Assembly (NCBI RefSeq): GCF_030272615.1
Contig: NC_081406.1
Location: forward strand, 190,967,891 to 191,031,890
Direction of reading: 5' to 3'
DNA from: Cryptomeria japonica
Taxonomy: Eukaryota > Streptophyta > Pinopsida > Cupressales > Cupressaceae
Length of the DNA: 64,000 nucleotides
Part shown: piece after piece, positions 12,151-24,256 of the stretch
Position numbering within the stretch: position 1 is the stretch's first letter
Layout: the number at the start of each line of letters is the position of its first letter
The notes under the pieces: generated by a model
Seen by the model: the letters and a program-made list of their open reading frames with translations, nothing else
Told to the model about the DNA's origin: nothing
The model's database searches: none
Made by a program: the position numbers and the translations under genes

Positions 12151-14017
12151 TCAAAGAGGGTGGAAGCGTACGGTGGAGTGGCGGGCAATGTGGAGACTGA
12201 ACTGCCCTCCTTTTTCACCCACATCGATCTTTTGCTCACCTGGCGGGGGAAGCATTTCGAAGTTGTTCAATATTCTCCCAATTACCAGGCCCAGCAGAGG
12301 CAGAGCCAGGATGATTCCCGGGCAGCTCCTTCTCCCCATTCCGAAGGGCAGGAAACGGAAGTCCACTTTCCCCCCCACAGCCGCTTCAGTCTCCTCCTCC
12401 TCTTCCATAAATCTATCCGGCCTGAACTCTGATGGATTCCGCCACCACTCTGGATTATTAGACAGCCACCAAGCGTTCACCACCACCTTGCTCTCCTGAG
12501 GAATTCGAAAGCCATCAATGGAGGCCTCCCCCAAGTTCATGTGTGGAACGAGCAGGGGAATGGGTGTGTGCAACCTCAGCGTCTCTTTCACCACCGCCTG
12601 CAAATACGGCAGCTTCTCAACGTCCTCCTCCTTTACCTCCTCCCCTTTCCCAACAACTCTCTCCAATTCACTTCTCACCTTGGCCTGTACTTCAGGATGA
12701 TTCACCAGCTCGGCAAGAGCCCACTCCATCGACCACAGAGTCGTCTCTATCGCCGCCACGTTTATGTTCTCCACGATGTAGAGCACGTTTTGCTCGTTGA
12801 TTTCGCCCTTGCTCTCTGCTTCCAGTATGTGGTCTATTGCACACTTTTTGACCTTCTCATCGCCCTTCCCTTTCGCTAAAATCTTCCTGCATCCGTCCCC
12901 ATCACAACTACATTAATATCATCAAATAAAATACTATGCAGATGATGCTCCTCACTTGATCTTCAACACTCTACTTTAATATAACTCTATATATTATTCC
13001 ACACAACATTTCTGCAAATTGAGCAGTTTGAAAGATGCTAAACCAATGATTATAAACTAAGATGATTGCTGCGGAAAGCTGAAGAGTTTTTAGGAAGATT
13101 CCAAACAAACAAATTTAGAAAATGTTGAAGCGTGTCAATTTCCAAGAAATAAACACATCACAAGCAGTCTCCGAGGTTTACCTTCGTTCTTGGATGAAGT
13201 GATCGTTAAAAAACGCAAGCCTCCTGCTCTGAAGATCCGTGCACTTGTTCAAATACCCTCTCAAGAACGGCCTTAAGATGGGAATGAAGTCTCCATAGTT
13301 GTACTCAAAGCTCTGTGCCAGCTGACTTCTCTCCGCATTAAAAGCAGTGGCCTGAACGAACAGCGGGTCCTCCTGAGACTCGAACCGACGATCAAACATC
13401 ATCGTATACAAAATATTATAAAGCATGAGTTGAAGCCTTTTCCTAATAACTATACCGCTCTCTAAGGCCACTTTATTTGCCCGGACGTCTTCAACAACTC
13501 TCTGAATCTCTTCCTCCCACCCTCCTCTGTAGTGTTGGACAACTTTCTGAGTAAAGAAAGGAAGAGTCATAATCCTTCTCATCTTTCGCCAGTGCTCACC
13601 ATAGACGGTGAACACCATGTCTTGCCCGTTTCCCGTGAAGATATCAAACACCAAGTTGTTCTTTCTAGAGCCGAATTCGACACCCTGAGTATGAAGAACT
13701 TGTTTTGCGAGCTCAGGATTCGACACCACCACCAAATTTCTGCACCCCAATCTCAGCATGAAAACGTCTCCATAGCTTTTGGCCATCTTCGCAAGATTTC
13801 TGTGATTCAGATCATTCCCCACTTGCAGCCAATTGCCAAATATGGGCAAACACAGCGGGCCAGGAGGCAGCTTGGAGCGTTTCCTCACAAGTGTAGTCAT
13901 CACTAACAATGTCACAAACAGAATTGCTCCCAATTCCAGGGGATACCACTGAGGCTGCTTCAAGAAATCTTGGATTGAAGACAAAGAGAGAAAACTCCGG
14001 CCAAGCAATGAAGCCAT
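12151..14017 (-). CDS. C4H: Cinnamate 4-hydroxylase, CYP73 class II-like, copy 1
   Basis: Two exons on the minus strand: 14017-13182 and 12886-12151, with an intron at 13181-12887 (295 bp, GTAAAC...TGCAG, phase 2 inside an Arg codon). The product is 523 residues. It is expected to be an ER-anchored P450 that 4-hydroxylates trans-cinnamate to p-coumarate with NADPH-P450 reductase, the second step of the phenylpropanoid pathway. Seen in the sequence: membrane segment 29-44, KLPPGP hinge at 49-54, SRS1 after GVEFGSR, helix I AAIETT at 323-328, ExxR at 380-383, [10 protein letters not shown] with heme Cys467. The start is the first ATG: an in-frame extension upstream has only a GTG. Copy 1 is the most diverged in exon 2 ([15 protein letters not shown], and PDRF in place of PERF). 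Its intron centre is unlike the other copies, yet exon 1 contains a 302-bp block identical to copy 2. It appears functional. Confidence 0.93.
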
Positions 14018-14097
14018 TCTCGCTTTGGAGGCTAATAACAAACAATTGACTCTTACAAAGCAACTCACCTTACTGGTCGGATAGAGGGGCGTTTACC

Positions 14098-14168
14098 TAT
14101 TTATAGGGAGCCATCTCCCTAACTCCGCGTAGAAGAAAAGTGGTAGTTGGTAGCAGTCAACGTTGACT
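14098..14168 (-). promoter_or_regulatory. Core promoter of C4H copy 1
   Basis: The TATA box TATAAATA (minus strand) is at 14105-14098, 81 bp upstream of the ATG. The AC-II position reads ACCAACT (about 14144-14150) instead of ACCAACC. Just beyond lies a perfect 14-bp palindrome, AGTCAACGTTGACT (14155-14168), holding two divergent W-box cores (TTGACT). The element names rest on known consensus sequences; their use here is inferred. Confidence 0.65.
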
Positions 14169-14279
14169 GGATAGTTTTCCTTCCAAACAAAGTGGGCAGA
14201 CGAGGAAAACAGTAGTATCCTTTCGACCAATGTTATAGTGGAGGAAAACAGGTGAAACACGTACTGCTGTTTTAGGCTC

Positions 14280-16338
14280 AAATCAGTGGATTCAGAATCT
14301 TTAACTTGTTAATCTCTCTAAAATAATTTAGTTTTCCTCTGTTCAACGTGGGTCGTTGCAAGGAGGGACAATGTGTGGGCTCTACTCCAAATCTGTCCTC
14401 ATTCTTGTGAAGAAGATCCACAAATAAACGAGTAAGGAGACTCAGCCCCTCATGTTCACGTATACATCACCTTCCACTAATATTAAAGAAGTAATTGAAA
14501 GCTTACTCTCGTCAACTCTACAAATCAAAGAATTTGATAGAAAAGTAATAATCATGAATTCTTTGTACATTTAATTTATCAATTATTAATTTTTTAAAAA
14601 TTAGAAAAAAATAATTAAAAGTATTAATAAATTTTATATATATAAATAGATCTTCATTTTTTAATATTTTTGGTTTATTTGTGCATAAGTATTAACAATT
14701 TTAAGTCTATTGTCATTGGAGCATTTTTAAACAAGTATGAATACTTTGAAATGTGTACTTTTTGACACTTGTACGCATAACAGATTCCACAAAATGCATA
14801 GTTACTATTTGAAAGCCAAAACAGTAACTATACACAATCAAGTCACACCAAACAAACAAAAATAATTATCAAAATCCAACTACTGTTTAGAATCTATAGG
14901 TATGTGAAATTCACTGTAGGATTCCCTAATTTGGAAAGATGCATAGGTACCATTATCTAAGGGCCTGGCGACAACCGGCATGGTTCAGAGCATTAATGTG
15001 CAAGGCACGTCCACGTGCGACTGTCACAGTATCGAGCCCAATTACTGTTATCACGAGACAAGTTCATCAATAGTACAAATGCCATAAATTTCTAGAGACC
15101 AAAGACGACCTCGGTTTTACGTGCATCGCATTATGTACAGTTCACGGTCGGAACGCAGTGTCACGTTTCTGCTTTATTTTCTAATTTAATTGTGAACATT
15201 TCGACCTGCTAAAAACAAATCCCGTTCTACAAAAAGATAGAAACGATTTCCCATCTGCTCCTGAATTTTGCCAAGATTGTGGATTTTTTTAGGCCAGAGA
15301 AAATACCGAAACAGAAATTAGGTCACCTGTCCAGATTTTTCTCTCTGTGCAAGGTTTGATCTCTTAAAGGTAGTGAGCATTGGGTATACTGGTTTGTGGT
15401 GTCTTTGTTTTTCTTTCTGGGTTTATCAGGAAACCAATGTTTCTCATTTTTGTTCTGGCAATCTGAAGCTTACTACAGATTTCGTGATATAGTTTAATGT
15501 TTTGTTTCATTGAAGATGTTATCTGGTTTGTGGATAGTGTTAACAATGGTAGTCATAGATGAGTCTGTGACGATCGATCTTAAATTATACTTATTAAATC
15601 TAGAGAATGTCAGTCAATTTTGAATGTTTAACACTTTTAAATCTAAAAGTCAAAACTTAATGTGTTGTCCATGTCAGAAGTAAAAACATTACTTCATGAT
15701 AAAAATGTTCTGTAGATTAAATGTGATATCCAACATTAAATATCCCCTTTATCCACCATTGTTCGGCACTCTGTTTTCTTCCATTCATAATAAACTTAAG
15801 CCAATTTTGTTAATGGATGGTTTGTATTTTCTTCATAACCAGGTGGTAAAAATTAAGAAAGAAGAACATCATATTGCAGAGGAAGCAAGCGAGGGGTCCT
15901 TGCAAAGAGATGCACAGCTTATCATGCCTTGTCACCATGTTTGAGAATGATGAATGATGCAATGTTTATCAGTGGTAATGCTAACTAGCCAAGTTACAAG
16001 TCACCGCTGGGTATAAAGAGGACAATATTAGTTGAATGGCCTGCCTAAATTCATAAAATCATCCATTTGATTTTGGCAAGAAATACAGTTTTGTAAGCTC
16101 TTTCAAACTTTAATGGAAGTATTATAAAGTATGCATTAAATGATGTTGTGAATTTTATCAACCAAATATTACATACAAAAAAATTGGTTCAGTCTTAATG
16201 GTTTTATGGAGCTGTATCACTTAGCTTTCGCTAGGAAATGGTATTGAGCTCCATAGATACCCAAAGCTTTGAACTTTGTAATATCATTGAGGGAGACTTG
16301 AGGAAGTTATGAGCTATAAGATTGGTTTTACACATTCA
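14280..16338. other. Spacer, possibly remains of a neighbouring gene
   Basis: No intact gene is seen. 14950-15350 is less AT-rich, holds a G-box (CACGTG near 15011), and a short frame near 15255 reads FCQDCGFF before a stop, which resembles a zinc-ribbon half. A possible acceptor at about 15841 (TTCATAACCAG) precedes a 33-codon open stretch ending at 15944. These could be fragments of a lost gene, but no family can be assigned. Confidence 0.25.
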
Positions 16339-16554
16339 ACATGCTGGATTTGTTAAGAAAGTACATGCTGGATTTGTTAAGAAAGTACAAAATGATATGG
16401 AAAATCTATTGTTTGATTTCTTATTCTTTTTATTTTATTTTATTAAATATTAAAAATACATGAACCTTCTCATAACAAGCCTTATGATTATCTTGTATCA
16501 TAACAAACCCTATGATTATCTTGTATAATAACAAACCTTATGATTATCTTGTAT
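16339..16554. repeat. Two short tandem repeats (24 bp x2, 28 bp x3)
   Basis: ACATGCTGGATTTGTTAAG with its tail is repeated at 16339-16362 and 16363-16386. A 28-bp unit (CATAACAAGCCTTATGATTA plus TCTTGTAT) occurs three times in a row at 16471-16498, 16499-16526 and 16527-16554 with 1-3 changes. Confidence 0.85.
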
Positions 16555-17439
16555 AAGTGTAAATTTTGAATTAGCTATTTTTTTTAATGTTTAAGAAATA
16601 TATGTCTATTTATATTGTATTGCAAATTCATATGAAATACTTTTTGTATCATAATTATATCTATGTTCTGTGCACCATGTTTTTTCATTTTTATTTTTGG
16701 TTTCTATATAACATTTAATTTGAATATTAGAATTCTATATTATTGTTTAAAATAATAAGTATTTGTAAAGGATTAAAGATTATATTTATATTAATATTTT
16801 GTTCAATATAAAATGTGAAAGGAATCTAAGGTGTGAAAAACGCTTCCTAACACCTATTTAAGTAAAATATTTTCTTCCATTTCCCTCAACATGCATTCAT
16901 CCTCAAACCCTTCTCTCCTCACCATAACATTTTAGTTTTGTTTTTTCCCAGACATTAATAAGTGTAGCTTAAAATTCACAGTCATGGATGCCTGAGCTCT
17001 CAGTAGTGTTACTATCCCTCAATTTCTTCTTCCTCTGTAGACAAAATTATATAGGCCATCCCTTACATGTGTTCCCATGAAGAAGATGATGCCCGGATTT
17101 GTTGTTAAACCTGCAACATCTGACAATTCAAGTATACCTTCATGATAGTTTAGTTTGATGATTTTTGGATTGAAATTTTCATGAACGTTTTTCTTTTCTA
17201 GTTCTCATTCTGATAATGGATCATGGAACATGATTTGAAGCACTGATCATAAAATATGATCGAAAATATTAATAAAATAAAACAATCAAATCCAAAAAAC
17301 ATCAAACTAAATTATACATCCATTTCAATTATATCTCTGCTAAATTATACATTCATTTTAATTATATCTATCTGTTACTATTCTTCACTGTTTTTTGTTT
17401 TTAATTTCCAAATATTTTTGGCCAAGTTATCTTACATTT
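16555..17439. other. AT-rich spacer
   Basis: I see no gene or repeat in this stretch. A 61-codon frame at 17256-17441 is low-complexity Ile/Asn/Leu and is judged chance. Confidence 0.4.
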
Positions 17440-17660
17440 AAGTGGTCATACAGAACATCGGAGAATTGTGGATGAAGATATGTTAGTGCTGAGAAAACAG
17501 ATGCATGAGTTGAGAAAGGAGGAAATAAATTATATTCCTCCACAACACTAGATGGAGTTGGAAAAAAATGGTATACAACTTATGTTTTAGATGTTTGATC
17601 CTCCTTAGTGTGGCTGTAGAACATTCTGCTTAATACAAGACCACCATCATATTGGCCATG
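17440..17660 (+). pseudogene. Decayed exon with coding-like charged segment
   Basis: A frame starting near 17445 reads GHTEHRRIVDEDMLVLRK, then QMHELRKEEINYIPPQ, a stop where a Trp codon would fit (TAG for TGG), then MELEK. After a frameshift LLNTRP follows. The hydrophilic, helix-like composition stands out sharply from the translated spacer around it. It resembles a conserved small plant protein family that I remember as having a ...RRIVDEDM...WMEWEK...LMNTRP pattern, but I cannot name the family with certainty. No neighbouring exons were found. Confidence 0.4.
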
Positions 17661-18110
17661 TTGAAGGTCTGAGTACCTAGATTTGCCATGTAGGTTGCCA
17701 CCACTTTTCTCTCTGAACTCTTATCACACCACCCGCTCTCACCCGACCTAGGTTCCCCTTTGAGGACCCATTAAAATTTAACTTTAACCATCCTGGGTCA
17801 TGGGGGCTCTATCATAAATAGTAATTTATGTTTTAAAATAATTTATAAAATTATTAAATAAAATAACTCTTGAATAAAGGATACAACTCATATATAATAT
17901 TTTTAATAAAATAAAATAACATTTAATATAACTTCAAAAATAAAAGTAAACAATATGAATAAAATTAAAAATTAAAAATTCTAATTTAAAATAGAGAGGG
18001 GGTTGGTAAGAGATAGATGGGGATATCCAACCATTCATGCAGGTAGTGGTATGCTTGTAGATATTGTTGATGTAGGTGAGTTCAAAAGTTTCTTGAGTTG
18101 GTGAGAGATA

Positions 18111-18480
18111 TTGGTTATCCTTCAAGTTGTGGATTTCCTTTCATACAATGCTTTTCTTGGTTATCCTTTTCAAATTTAAGTGGTGAATTGCCTTGCATAT
18201 AATTCTTTGCTTGGTTATCCTTTTCGAATTTATGTTATGGATTTCCTTATAGACAATTCTTTGTTTGGTTATCCTTTGCACCATTTTGTAAGATGAGTGG
18301 AACTAGCATAACACAACAAGCTAGACTATTTCAAATCTTCCTTTTGACACAAATCACACAACGTAACACAACTTGTTGCCCCATGAGAATTTGTGCTTCC
18401 ATGGATCACCTAGCATAATACAACTTGCTAGCATATGAAATCCATGTCCCCTCTTGCTCTCTCCCATGGATCACCTAGCA
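18111..18480. repeat. Two degenerate tandem repeats (54 bp and 65 bp)
   Basis: TTGGTTATCC recurs at 18111, 18157, 18211 and 18265 inside similar units of 46-54 bp ending in ...ATTCTTTG. A second block, CCATGGATCACCTAGCATAA followed by ACAACT and GCTAGC, recurs at about 18399 and 18464. Both may belong to the decayed retroelement that continues to 19790. 17661-18110 before it is plain spacer. Confidence 0.75.
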
Positions 18481-18887
18481 TAACACAACTCGCTAGCCTA
18501 TTGAATCCATGTTTTTTTTTCTCTTCCCCCATTAACTCATAGCATAATACACCTTACTAGTTGTTGGATCATGGTTGGTTCATCACTTGATGCATGTTCT
18601 TGCTCTTTCCATGTGACCACTTGTTCTCTTGTTTAATAACATTCTATGAATGATATTAAAGTAGTTGAGATATTTTGATTATTAAGGTCTCTTCAACTAG
18701 TTGACTTGAAGCTTTTATTTTTAGTACTTTAAACCCTTTTTGTCTTTTATGTCTTTTTGTGTGTCTTATTCTTTGACTTTTATTTTTGTCTTTTACTTTG
18801 TTTTATCTTGTGTGTCCTTTCATATGATTGTACGTATGAGTTAAGATCCTAATATTGGGGGCTTGTTCCCTTGAATTTTATGATTTC

Positions 18888-18892
<5 letters not shown>

Positions 18893-18949
<57 letters not shown>
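18893..18949. repeat. (TC)n microsatellite
   Basis: Uninterrupted TC dinucleotides run over about 57 bp. Confidence 0.95.
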
Positions 18950-18954
<5 letters not shown>

Positions 18955-19008
18955 ACTATTAGTATGCATATATTCTCATACTCCTACCAAAGTGGGGGCT
19001 CAATATAC

Positions 19009-19790
19009 TGTCGTAAATTGTAACCCTACACAATTTACACCACCTTTTATGTGCCTACTTTAGTGCATCCCATCTTAGCTCTCATCCATGTCCATTTATG
19101 ATATTTTTACCTCAAAATTGATGTCATTTTTTTGCACGGCAATCTGAACCCTAGCATCAAGCTATGTGCTTTTCATTTTCCACAAGTGTTTGCCCTATTT
19201 TTGGCAGACAGGGGTGCTTGGGATGCCCTTGTTTGGATGGGGGCGCCTGAGGCATCCTTATTCTCCTTAAACAAGACCTATTTTAAATATCTCAATGCAC
19301 TTCTCCTTCCTAGTGATTTTGGATCTCGGTATCTCAATTTGACCATTGGAGGTCGTCCTATTTGGTAAATTACCTTGGGACCCTATATAAGAGCATCCTT
19401 TCAATTCATTTTCACATCACATCATCCACACTCATTTATTCCACATCTCTCCCCAAGCAACATCAAGCATCTTCAAGCATTCAAGGCACGATTTCATCAC
19501 ACCATACCCTTCCAACATTTTTACATCACAGAGCAGCAAACTACATTAATATTTATGCAAGCATGTGTTTATGATTGAGTCTCTTATCTTTTGTCATGTT
19601 ATTATATCAACACTTGTGATTACATTCAAAGAGAAATTTGCATCATCAATTTTTATCAATTGCAACAAATCTGAGGTATATCATTCAGCATTTACTTTAG
19701 TATTTCCATTTACAATTTCAATTCAATTCAAGGGTTAATTCCAAACTCAAGGTTTGACTTAGGCAAACCCCTATCAACAACACCATTTCC
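19009..19790 (+). mobile_element. Probable LTR with TATA box (retrotransposon fragment)
   Basis: A purine-rich run (AAAGTGGGGGCTCAATATAC, about 18990) precedes TGTCGTAAATTG, a layout typical of a polypurine tract followed by an LTR start. The segment contains a good TATA box (CCTATATAAGAGC, about 19380) and then a T/A/C-rich leader. The sequence ends near CCCTATCAACAACACC at about 19785. The following 19790-20330 could be the untranslated leader; no gag or pol domain could be read. The second LTR is not in view, so the call is tentative. Confidence 0.45.
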
Positions 19791-20340
19791 TCGCTTTCTG
19801 TGTGCAAGCAATAGATCTAGAAGCCACAAATAAATATTTTGACAAAGGAGATGATGACGATTATATCAGACTTTTGTAGGAGCAAAAAGCGAAGGACAGG
19901 GTTGCCCCAAACCACCTTCTCTAACAAATTTATGATGAACTTTGAGGAGAATATTTTGAGTGACATTATAATTCTATAAGTTTCCTATTTGTCCACATAT
20001 GACAACTGAAGGACAAGATCACCCCAAGCCACCTTGTCCTATACTTTCAAGCTATATTTTTAGTCATGTCTATGCCCTTACCTTTGATCTAGCTTTGTGT
20101 CTACATACCGCATTTGTAGCTCACTATTTATGGTATTTTACACCAATATTGTATCATTAATTTCAATTCCCTTAAGTACTTTCAACTCAAACAAAGAGAG
20201 GGTAAAGAGAACAATTAGTATTCCATTGCATTTAGGGTCAAATCTATTGATTTTACTCCATCTTTTATGTTTGGTGGTCCTTTCGAAACTAAGTGGATTC
20301 ATATCCAATTTTGTGGATTTCTATTTCACCACTAAACTAT

Positions 20341-20631
<291 letters not shown>

Positions 20632-21152
20632 GAGATGTGGGGAGAGATAGATAGAAATAAGGAATGTGTGTGTTTGAGTGAGAGAGATATGGAGGTAGGG
20701 ATAGGGAGAGATAGAAATATATAAATAGAGTTAGACTGAGGTAGATAAATAGAAAGAGGGAGTGATAGGTAGAGAGAGGAAGTAATGGGGATAGAAAGAC
20801 GGAGACATATCTAAAAAGAGATATCTCTGGAAAAATACAGGGAGAAGAAAAATTGATGCAGATAGGTAGAGAGGGAGAGAGGTATATAGGGATAGAAAGA
20901 GAGGAAGGGGAGGGATATAAATAGAGATAAGTGAGAAGTAGAAATATATAGAAAGAAGAACTAGTGAGAGAGGGAGATAGATAAATAGATAACTAGAGAT
21001 AGATATAACTTGGGAAGGATAGAGTGGGAAAGAAATAGGGAGAGAGACTCGGGGGAAGGGAGAGAGATAGCTAGAGCTAGATAGTAAGAGGGAGAGATAA
21101 AGCAAGAGGGGGAAATGGAGAGATAAAATAGTAAAGATAGAGATAGGCAATG

Positions 21153-21188
<36 letters not shown>

Positions 21189-21335
21189 GTAGAGAGACAA
21201 ATAGATATAGTAGTGAGAGAGATGGAAGGATAAAGAGACGGGGATATAGAAAAATAAATATGAAGAGATAGAAAGATCAAAATTGAGATATAGATATAAA
21301 GGTCAAGGAAGAGGAAGAAGGAGAGAGATTGAATT
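20632..21335. repeat. 0.7-kb purine-rich (GAGA/GATA) tract
   Basis: Almost every base on the plus strand is A or G, with scattered T, in degenerate GATAGA, GAGAGA and GGGAGA units. It looks like a decayed extension of the adjoining (GA)n. The minus-strand Ser/Leu/Tyr-rich frames at 20731-21280 are its translation and not genes. Confidence 0.85.
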
Positions 21336-22213
21336 TTTCAATACCATGAACCTTGAACACACTTTACAACATTTTTTCACTAATTTACCTATGAATTCAA
21401 TAGTCATGGCTCATTTGATATGCATTTCATCTCAACATTGCACATATTGTTGGAGGGTGCCTATGGTAAAATATTTGATAATATGGCGTGTTTTTGTATC
21501 CATGTGGTAAAATCAAGTTGATATAAACTACAATCACACACTTCTGTCAAATGTCCCCATTAATGTTCAAAATAATCCTCTGACCACACGAGTTCATGTG
21601 CAATGTGCTTTAAGATCAGAACTACAATTAACCAGAAGAATTCATTGATGAAAGAACGGACATTGTTTTTGTGATCGGTATGCATAAAGAAGAAACAAAA
21701 CATTCAAACTAGTGCATATTTTGTTAATTATAATGATGCACATTAACCATTGTAGTGCATGACATGTTAGACATTAATAAGCTTATAACTTGTATTGTGC
21801 CTTTTTGTCAACTGCAATTAAAAATATTATATGCCTGGTACACTAAAAGAAGTGTGGGGTACCACTCAAAATCAAATGAAGTGGGCCACAACTTTGAATA
21901 GATCGTATACAGATCAGATCAAATACATGTATGTTGCTTCACCATTATGTCGTTATTCTAGACAGGACAAAGCGAGGCTTCACCCACATCATGAAAAATT
22001 CAAACATCTAAATATTAGTTTACAATTATGTTTGCTACTAAACAATCTTCTCCATTTACTAAGCAGAGTACATGACGTCCACAATTATTTCTAGGATCGC
22101 AAAAAACAAGTAGTGATTCCTTAACTAATATGCGTGTGGAAGTAGAGCATACAACAACATAATGAAGGGAAAGCGTATCCAATGCGGCAGAATGGATGGA
22201 GAGATAAACAGAT
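21336..22213 (-). other. Spacer, then 3' flank of C4H copy 2
   Basis: 21336-21940 shows nothing recognisable. From about 21955 (GACAAAGCGAGGCTTCACCC) to the stop codon the sequence matches the 3' flank shared by all array copies, including TATGTTTGCTACTAAACAAT and GAAAGCGTATCCAATG. The latter is shared with the ghost unit at 10560-10930. Confidence 0.6.
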
Positions 22214-24122
22214 TCAAAGAGGTTCGAAGCGTACGGTGGAGTGGTGAGCGATGTGGAGACTGAACTGTCCTCCTTTTTCACTCACATCGATCTTCTGCTC
22301 ACCTGGCGGAGGAAGCATTTCGAAGTTGTTTAACAATCTCCCAATTACCAGGGCGAGCAGAGGCAGAGCGAGGATGATTCCAGGGCAGCTCCGCCTCCCC
22401 ATTCCGAAGGGCAGAAAACGGAAGTCCACTTTCCCTCCCACTGCCGCCTCAGTCTCCTCCTCCTCTTCCATAAATCTCTCCGGCCTGAACTCTGATGGAT
22501 TTCGCCACCATTCAGGATTGTTGGACAGCCACCAAGCGTTCACCACCACCTTGCTCTCCCGAGGAATGTGGAAGCCGTCAAGGGAGGCTTTTTCAGCGTT
22601 CATGTGGGGAACGAGCAGAGGAATGGGCGTGTGCAACCTCAACGTCTCTTTCACAACCGCTTGCAGATACGGCAGCTTCTCAACGTCCTCCTCCTTCATC
22701 GCCGCCCCTTTCCCAACAACTCTCTCCAATTCGTTTCTCACCTTGGCCTGCACCTCCGGATGGTTCACGAGCTCCGCAAGAGCCCACTCCATCGACCATA
22801 GTGTCGTCTCTATTGCCGCCACGTTTATATTCTCCACGATGTAGATCACATTTTGCTCATTGATTTCGCCCTTGCTCTCTGCTTCCAGTATGTGGTCTAT
22901 GGCACACTTTTTCACCTGCTCATCGCCCTTCCCTTTTGCTAAAATCTTCCTGCATCCGTCACCATTATAACTACATTAATATCATCAAATAAAATACTAT
23001 ATAGAGGATGCTCTCCAGTTGATCTTCAACACTCTACTTAAATATCCGATCTTGAACAAGGGAAATCGTTTAAAGGGTTTCTACATAAACAGTAGATGTG
23101 TTGACTTTAACCCAAATTAGATTGGTAAGGACGGTTTTAATACTTCTGTCAATCTTTTCATTTTAAAATGGAAAATGTTTGATAAATTCATCTCTAGATT
23201 AGAAAGCAGTAAAAATTTAGCTTTTATGTAATAATATTATCAATAATGGGACAAAGATAATCAAATTCCAACCCTTCAAAGCTTACCTTCGTTCTTGGAT
23301 GAAGTGGTCGTTAAAAAATGCAAGCCTCCTGCTCTGAAGGTCTCTGCACTTGTTCAAATACCCTCTCAAGAAAGGCCTTAAGATGGGAATGAAGTCTCCA
23401 TAGTTGTAATCAAAGCTCTGTGCCAGCTGACTTCTCTCCGCATTAAAAGCAGTGGCCTGAACGAACAGCGGGTCTTCCTGAGACTCAAACCGACGATCAA
23501 ACATCATCGTATACAAAATATTATAAAGCATGAGTTGAAGCCGTTTTCTAATAACTATACCGCTCTCTAAGGCCACTTTATTTGCCCGGACGTCTTCAAC
23601 AACTCTCTGAATCTCTTCCTCCCACCCTCCTCTGTAGTGTTGGACAACTTTCTGAGTAAAGAAAGGAAGAGTCATAATCCTTCTCATCTTTCGCCAGTGC
23701 TCACCATAGACGGTGAACACCATGTCTTGCCCGTTTCCCGTGAAGATATCAAACACCAAGTTGTTCTTTCTAGAGCCGAATTCGACACCCTGAGTATGAA
23801 GAACTTGTTTTGCGAGCTCAGGATTCGACACCACCACCAAATTTCTGCAACCCAATCTCAGCATGAAAACGTCTCCATACCTTTTGGCCATCTTCGCAAG
23901 ATTTATGTGATTCAGATCATTCCCCACTTGCAGCCAATTGCCAAATATGGGCAAAGAGAGAGGCCCAGGAGGCAGCTTGGAGCGTTTCTTCACAATTGTA
24001 GCCATCACTAGCAATGTCACAAATAGAATTGCTCCCATTTCCAGGGGATACCAGTCGGGCTGCTTCAAGAAATCTTGGATTGAAGACAAAGAGAGAAAAA
24101 TCTGGCCAAGCAATGAAGCCAT
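22214..24122 (-). CDS. C4H: Cinnamate 4-hydroxylase, CYP73 class II-like, copy 2
   Basis: Exons are 24122-23287 and 22949-22214; the intron at 23286-22950 is 337 bp (GTAAGC...TGCAG, phase 2). The product is 523 residues with all P450 signatures in place: PPGP at 51-54, AAIETT at 323-328, KETLR at 379-383, PERF at 435-438, heme Cys467. Copy-specific residues are HMNAEKAS in place of [14 protein letters not shown] before helix I, and SFDYNYG in place of SFEYNYG. It shares [14 protein letters not shown] and ERSQLAQ with copy 1 only. Its intron is of the same type as copies 3-5, so its exon 1 and intron tell different histories when compared with copy 1. An upstream in-frame GTG is not a credible start. 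No disabling change is seen. Confidence 0.93.
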
Positions 24123-24202
24123 TTTCGATTTAGAGGCTAATAACAAACAATTTACTCTTACAAAGCAACTCACTTTGCTGGTTCGATACAGGGACGAATA
24201 CC

Positions 24203-24256
24203 TATTTATAGGGAGCCATCTCTCTAACCCCTCGTAAAAGAATAATGGGGGTTGGT
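24203..24256 (-). promoter_or_regulatory. Core promoter of C4H copy 2
   Basis: TATAAATA lies at 24210-24203, 81 bp upstream of the ATG. The AC-II consensus ACCAACC (minus strand) is at 24256-24250, about 40 bp further up. AC elements bind R2R3-MYB regulators of phenylpropanoid genes; activity here is inferred from position and consensus. Confidence 0.65.

Noticed and set aside
20731-21280. Ser/Leu/Tyr-rich minus-strand frames that resemble membrane proteins
   Set aside because: They translate the purine tract; low complexity, with overlapping equivalents in several frames.
22887-22999. SRS5 change (LRLHTP in place of LRLRMA) as a sign of a new substrate
   Set aside because: As I recall, the same residues are standard in class II CYP73 enzymes, which still act as cinnamate hydroxylases, so it is a clade marker and not evidence of neofunctionalisation.
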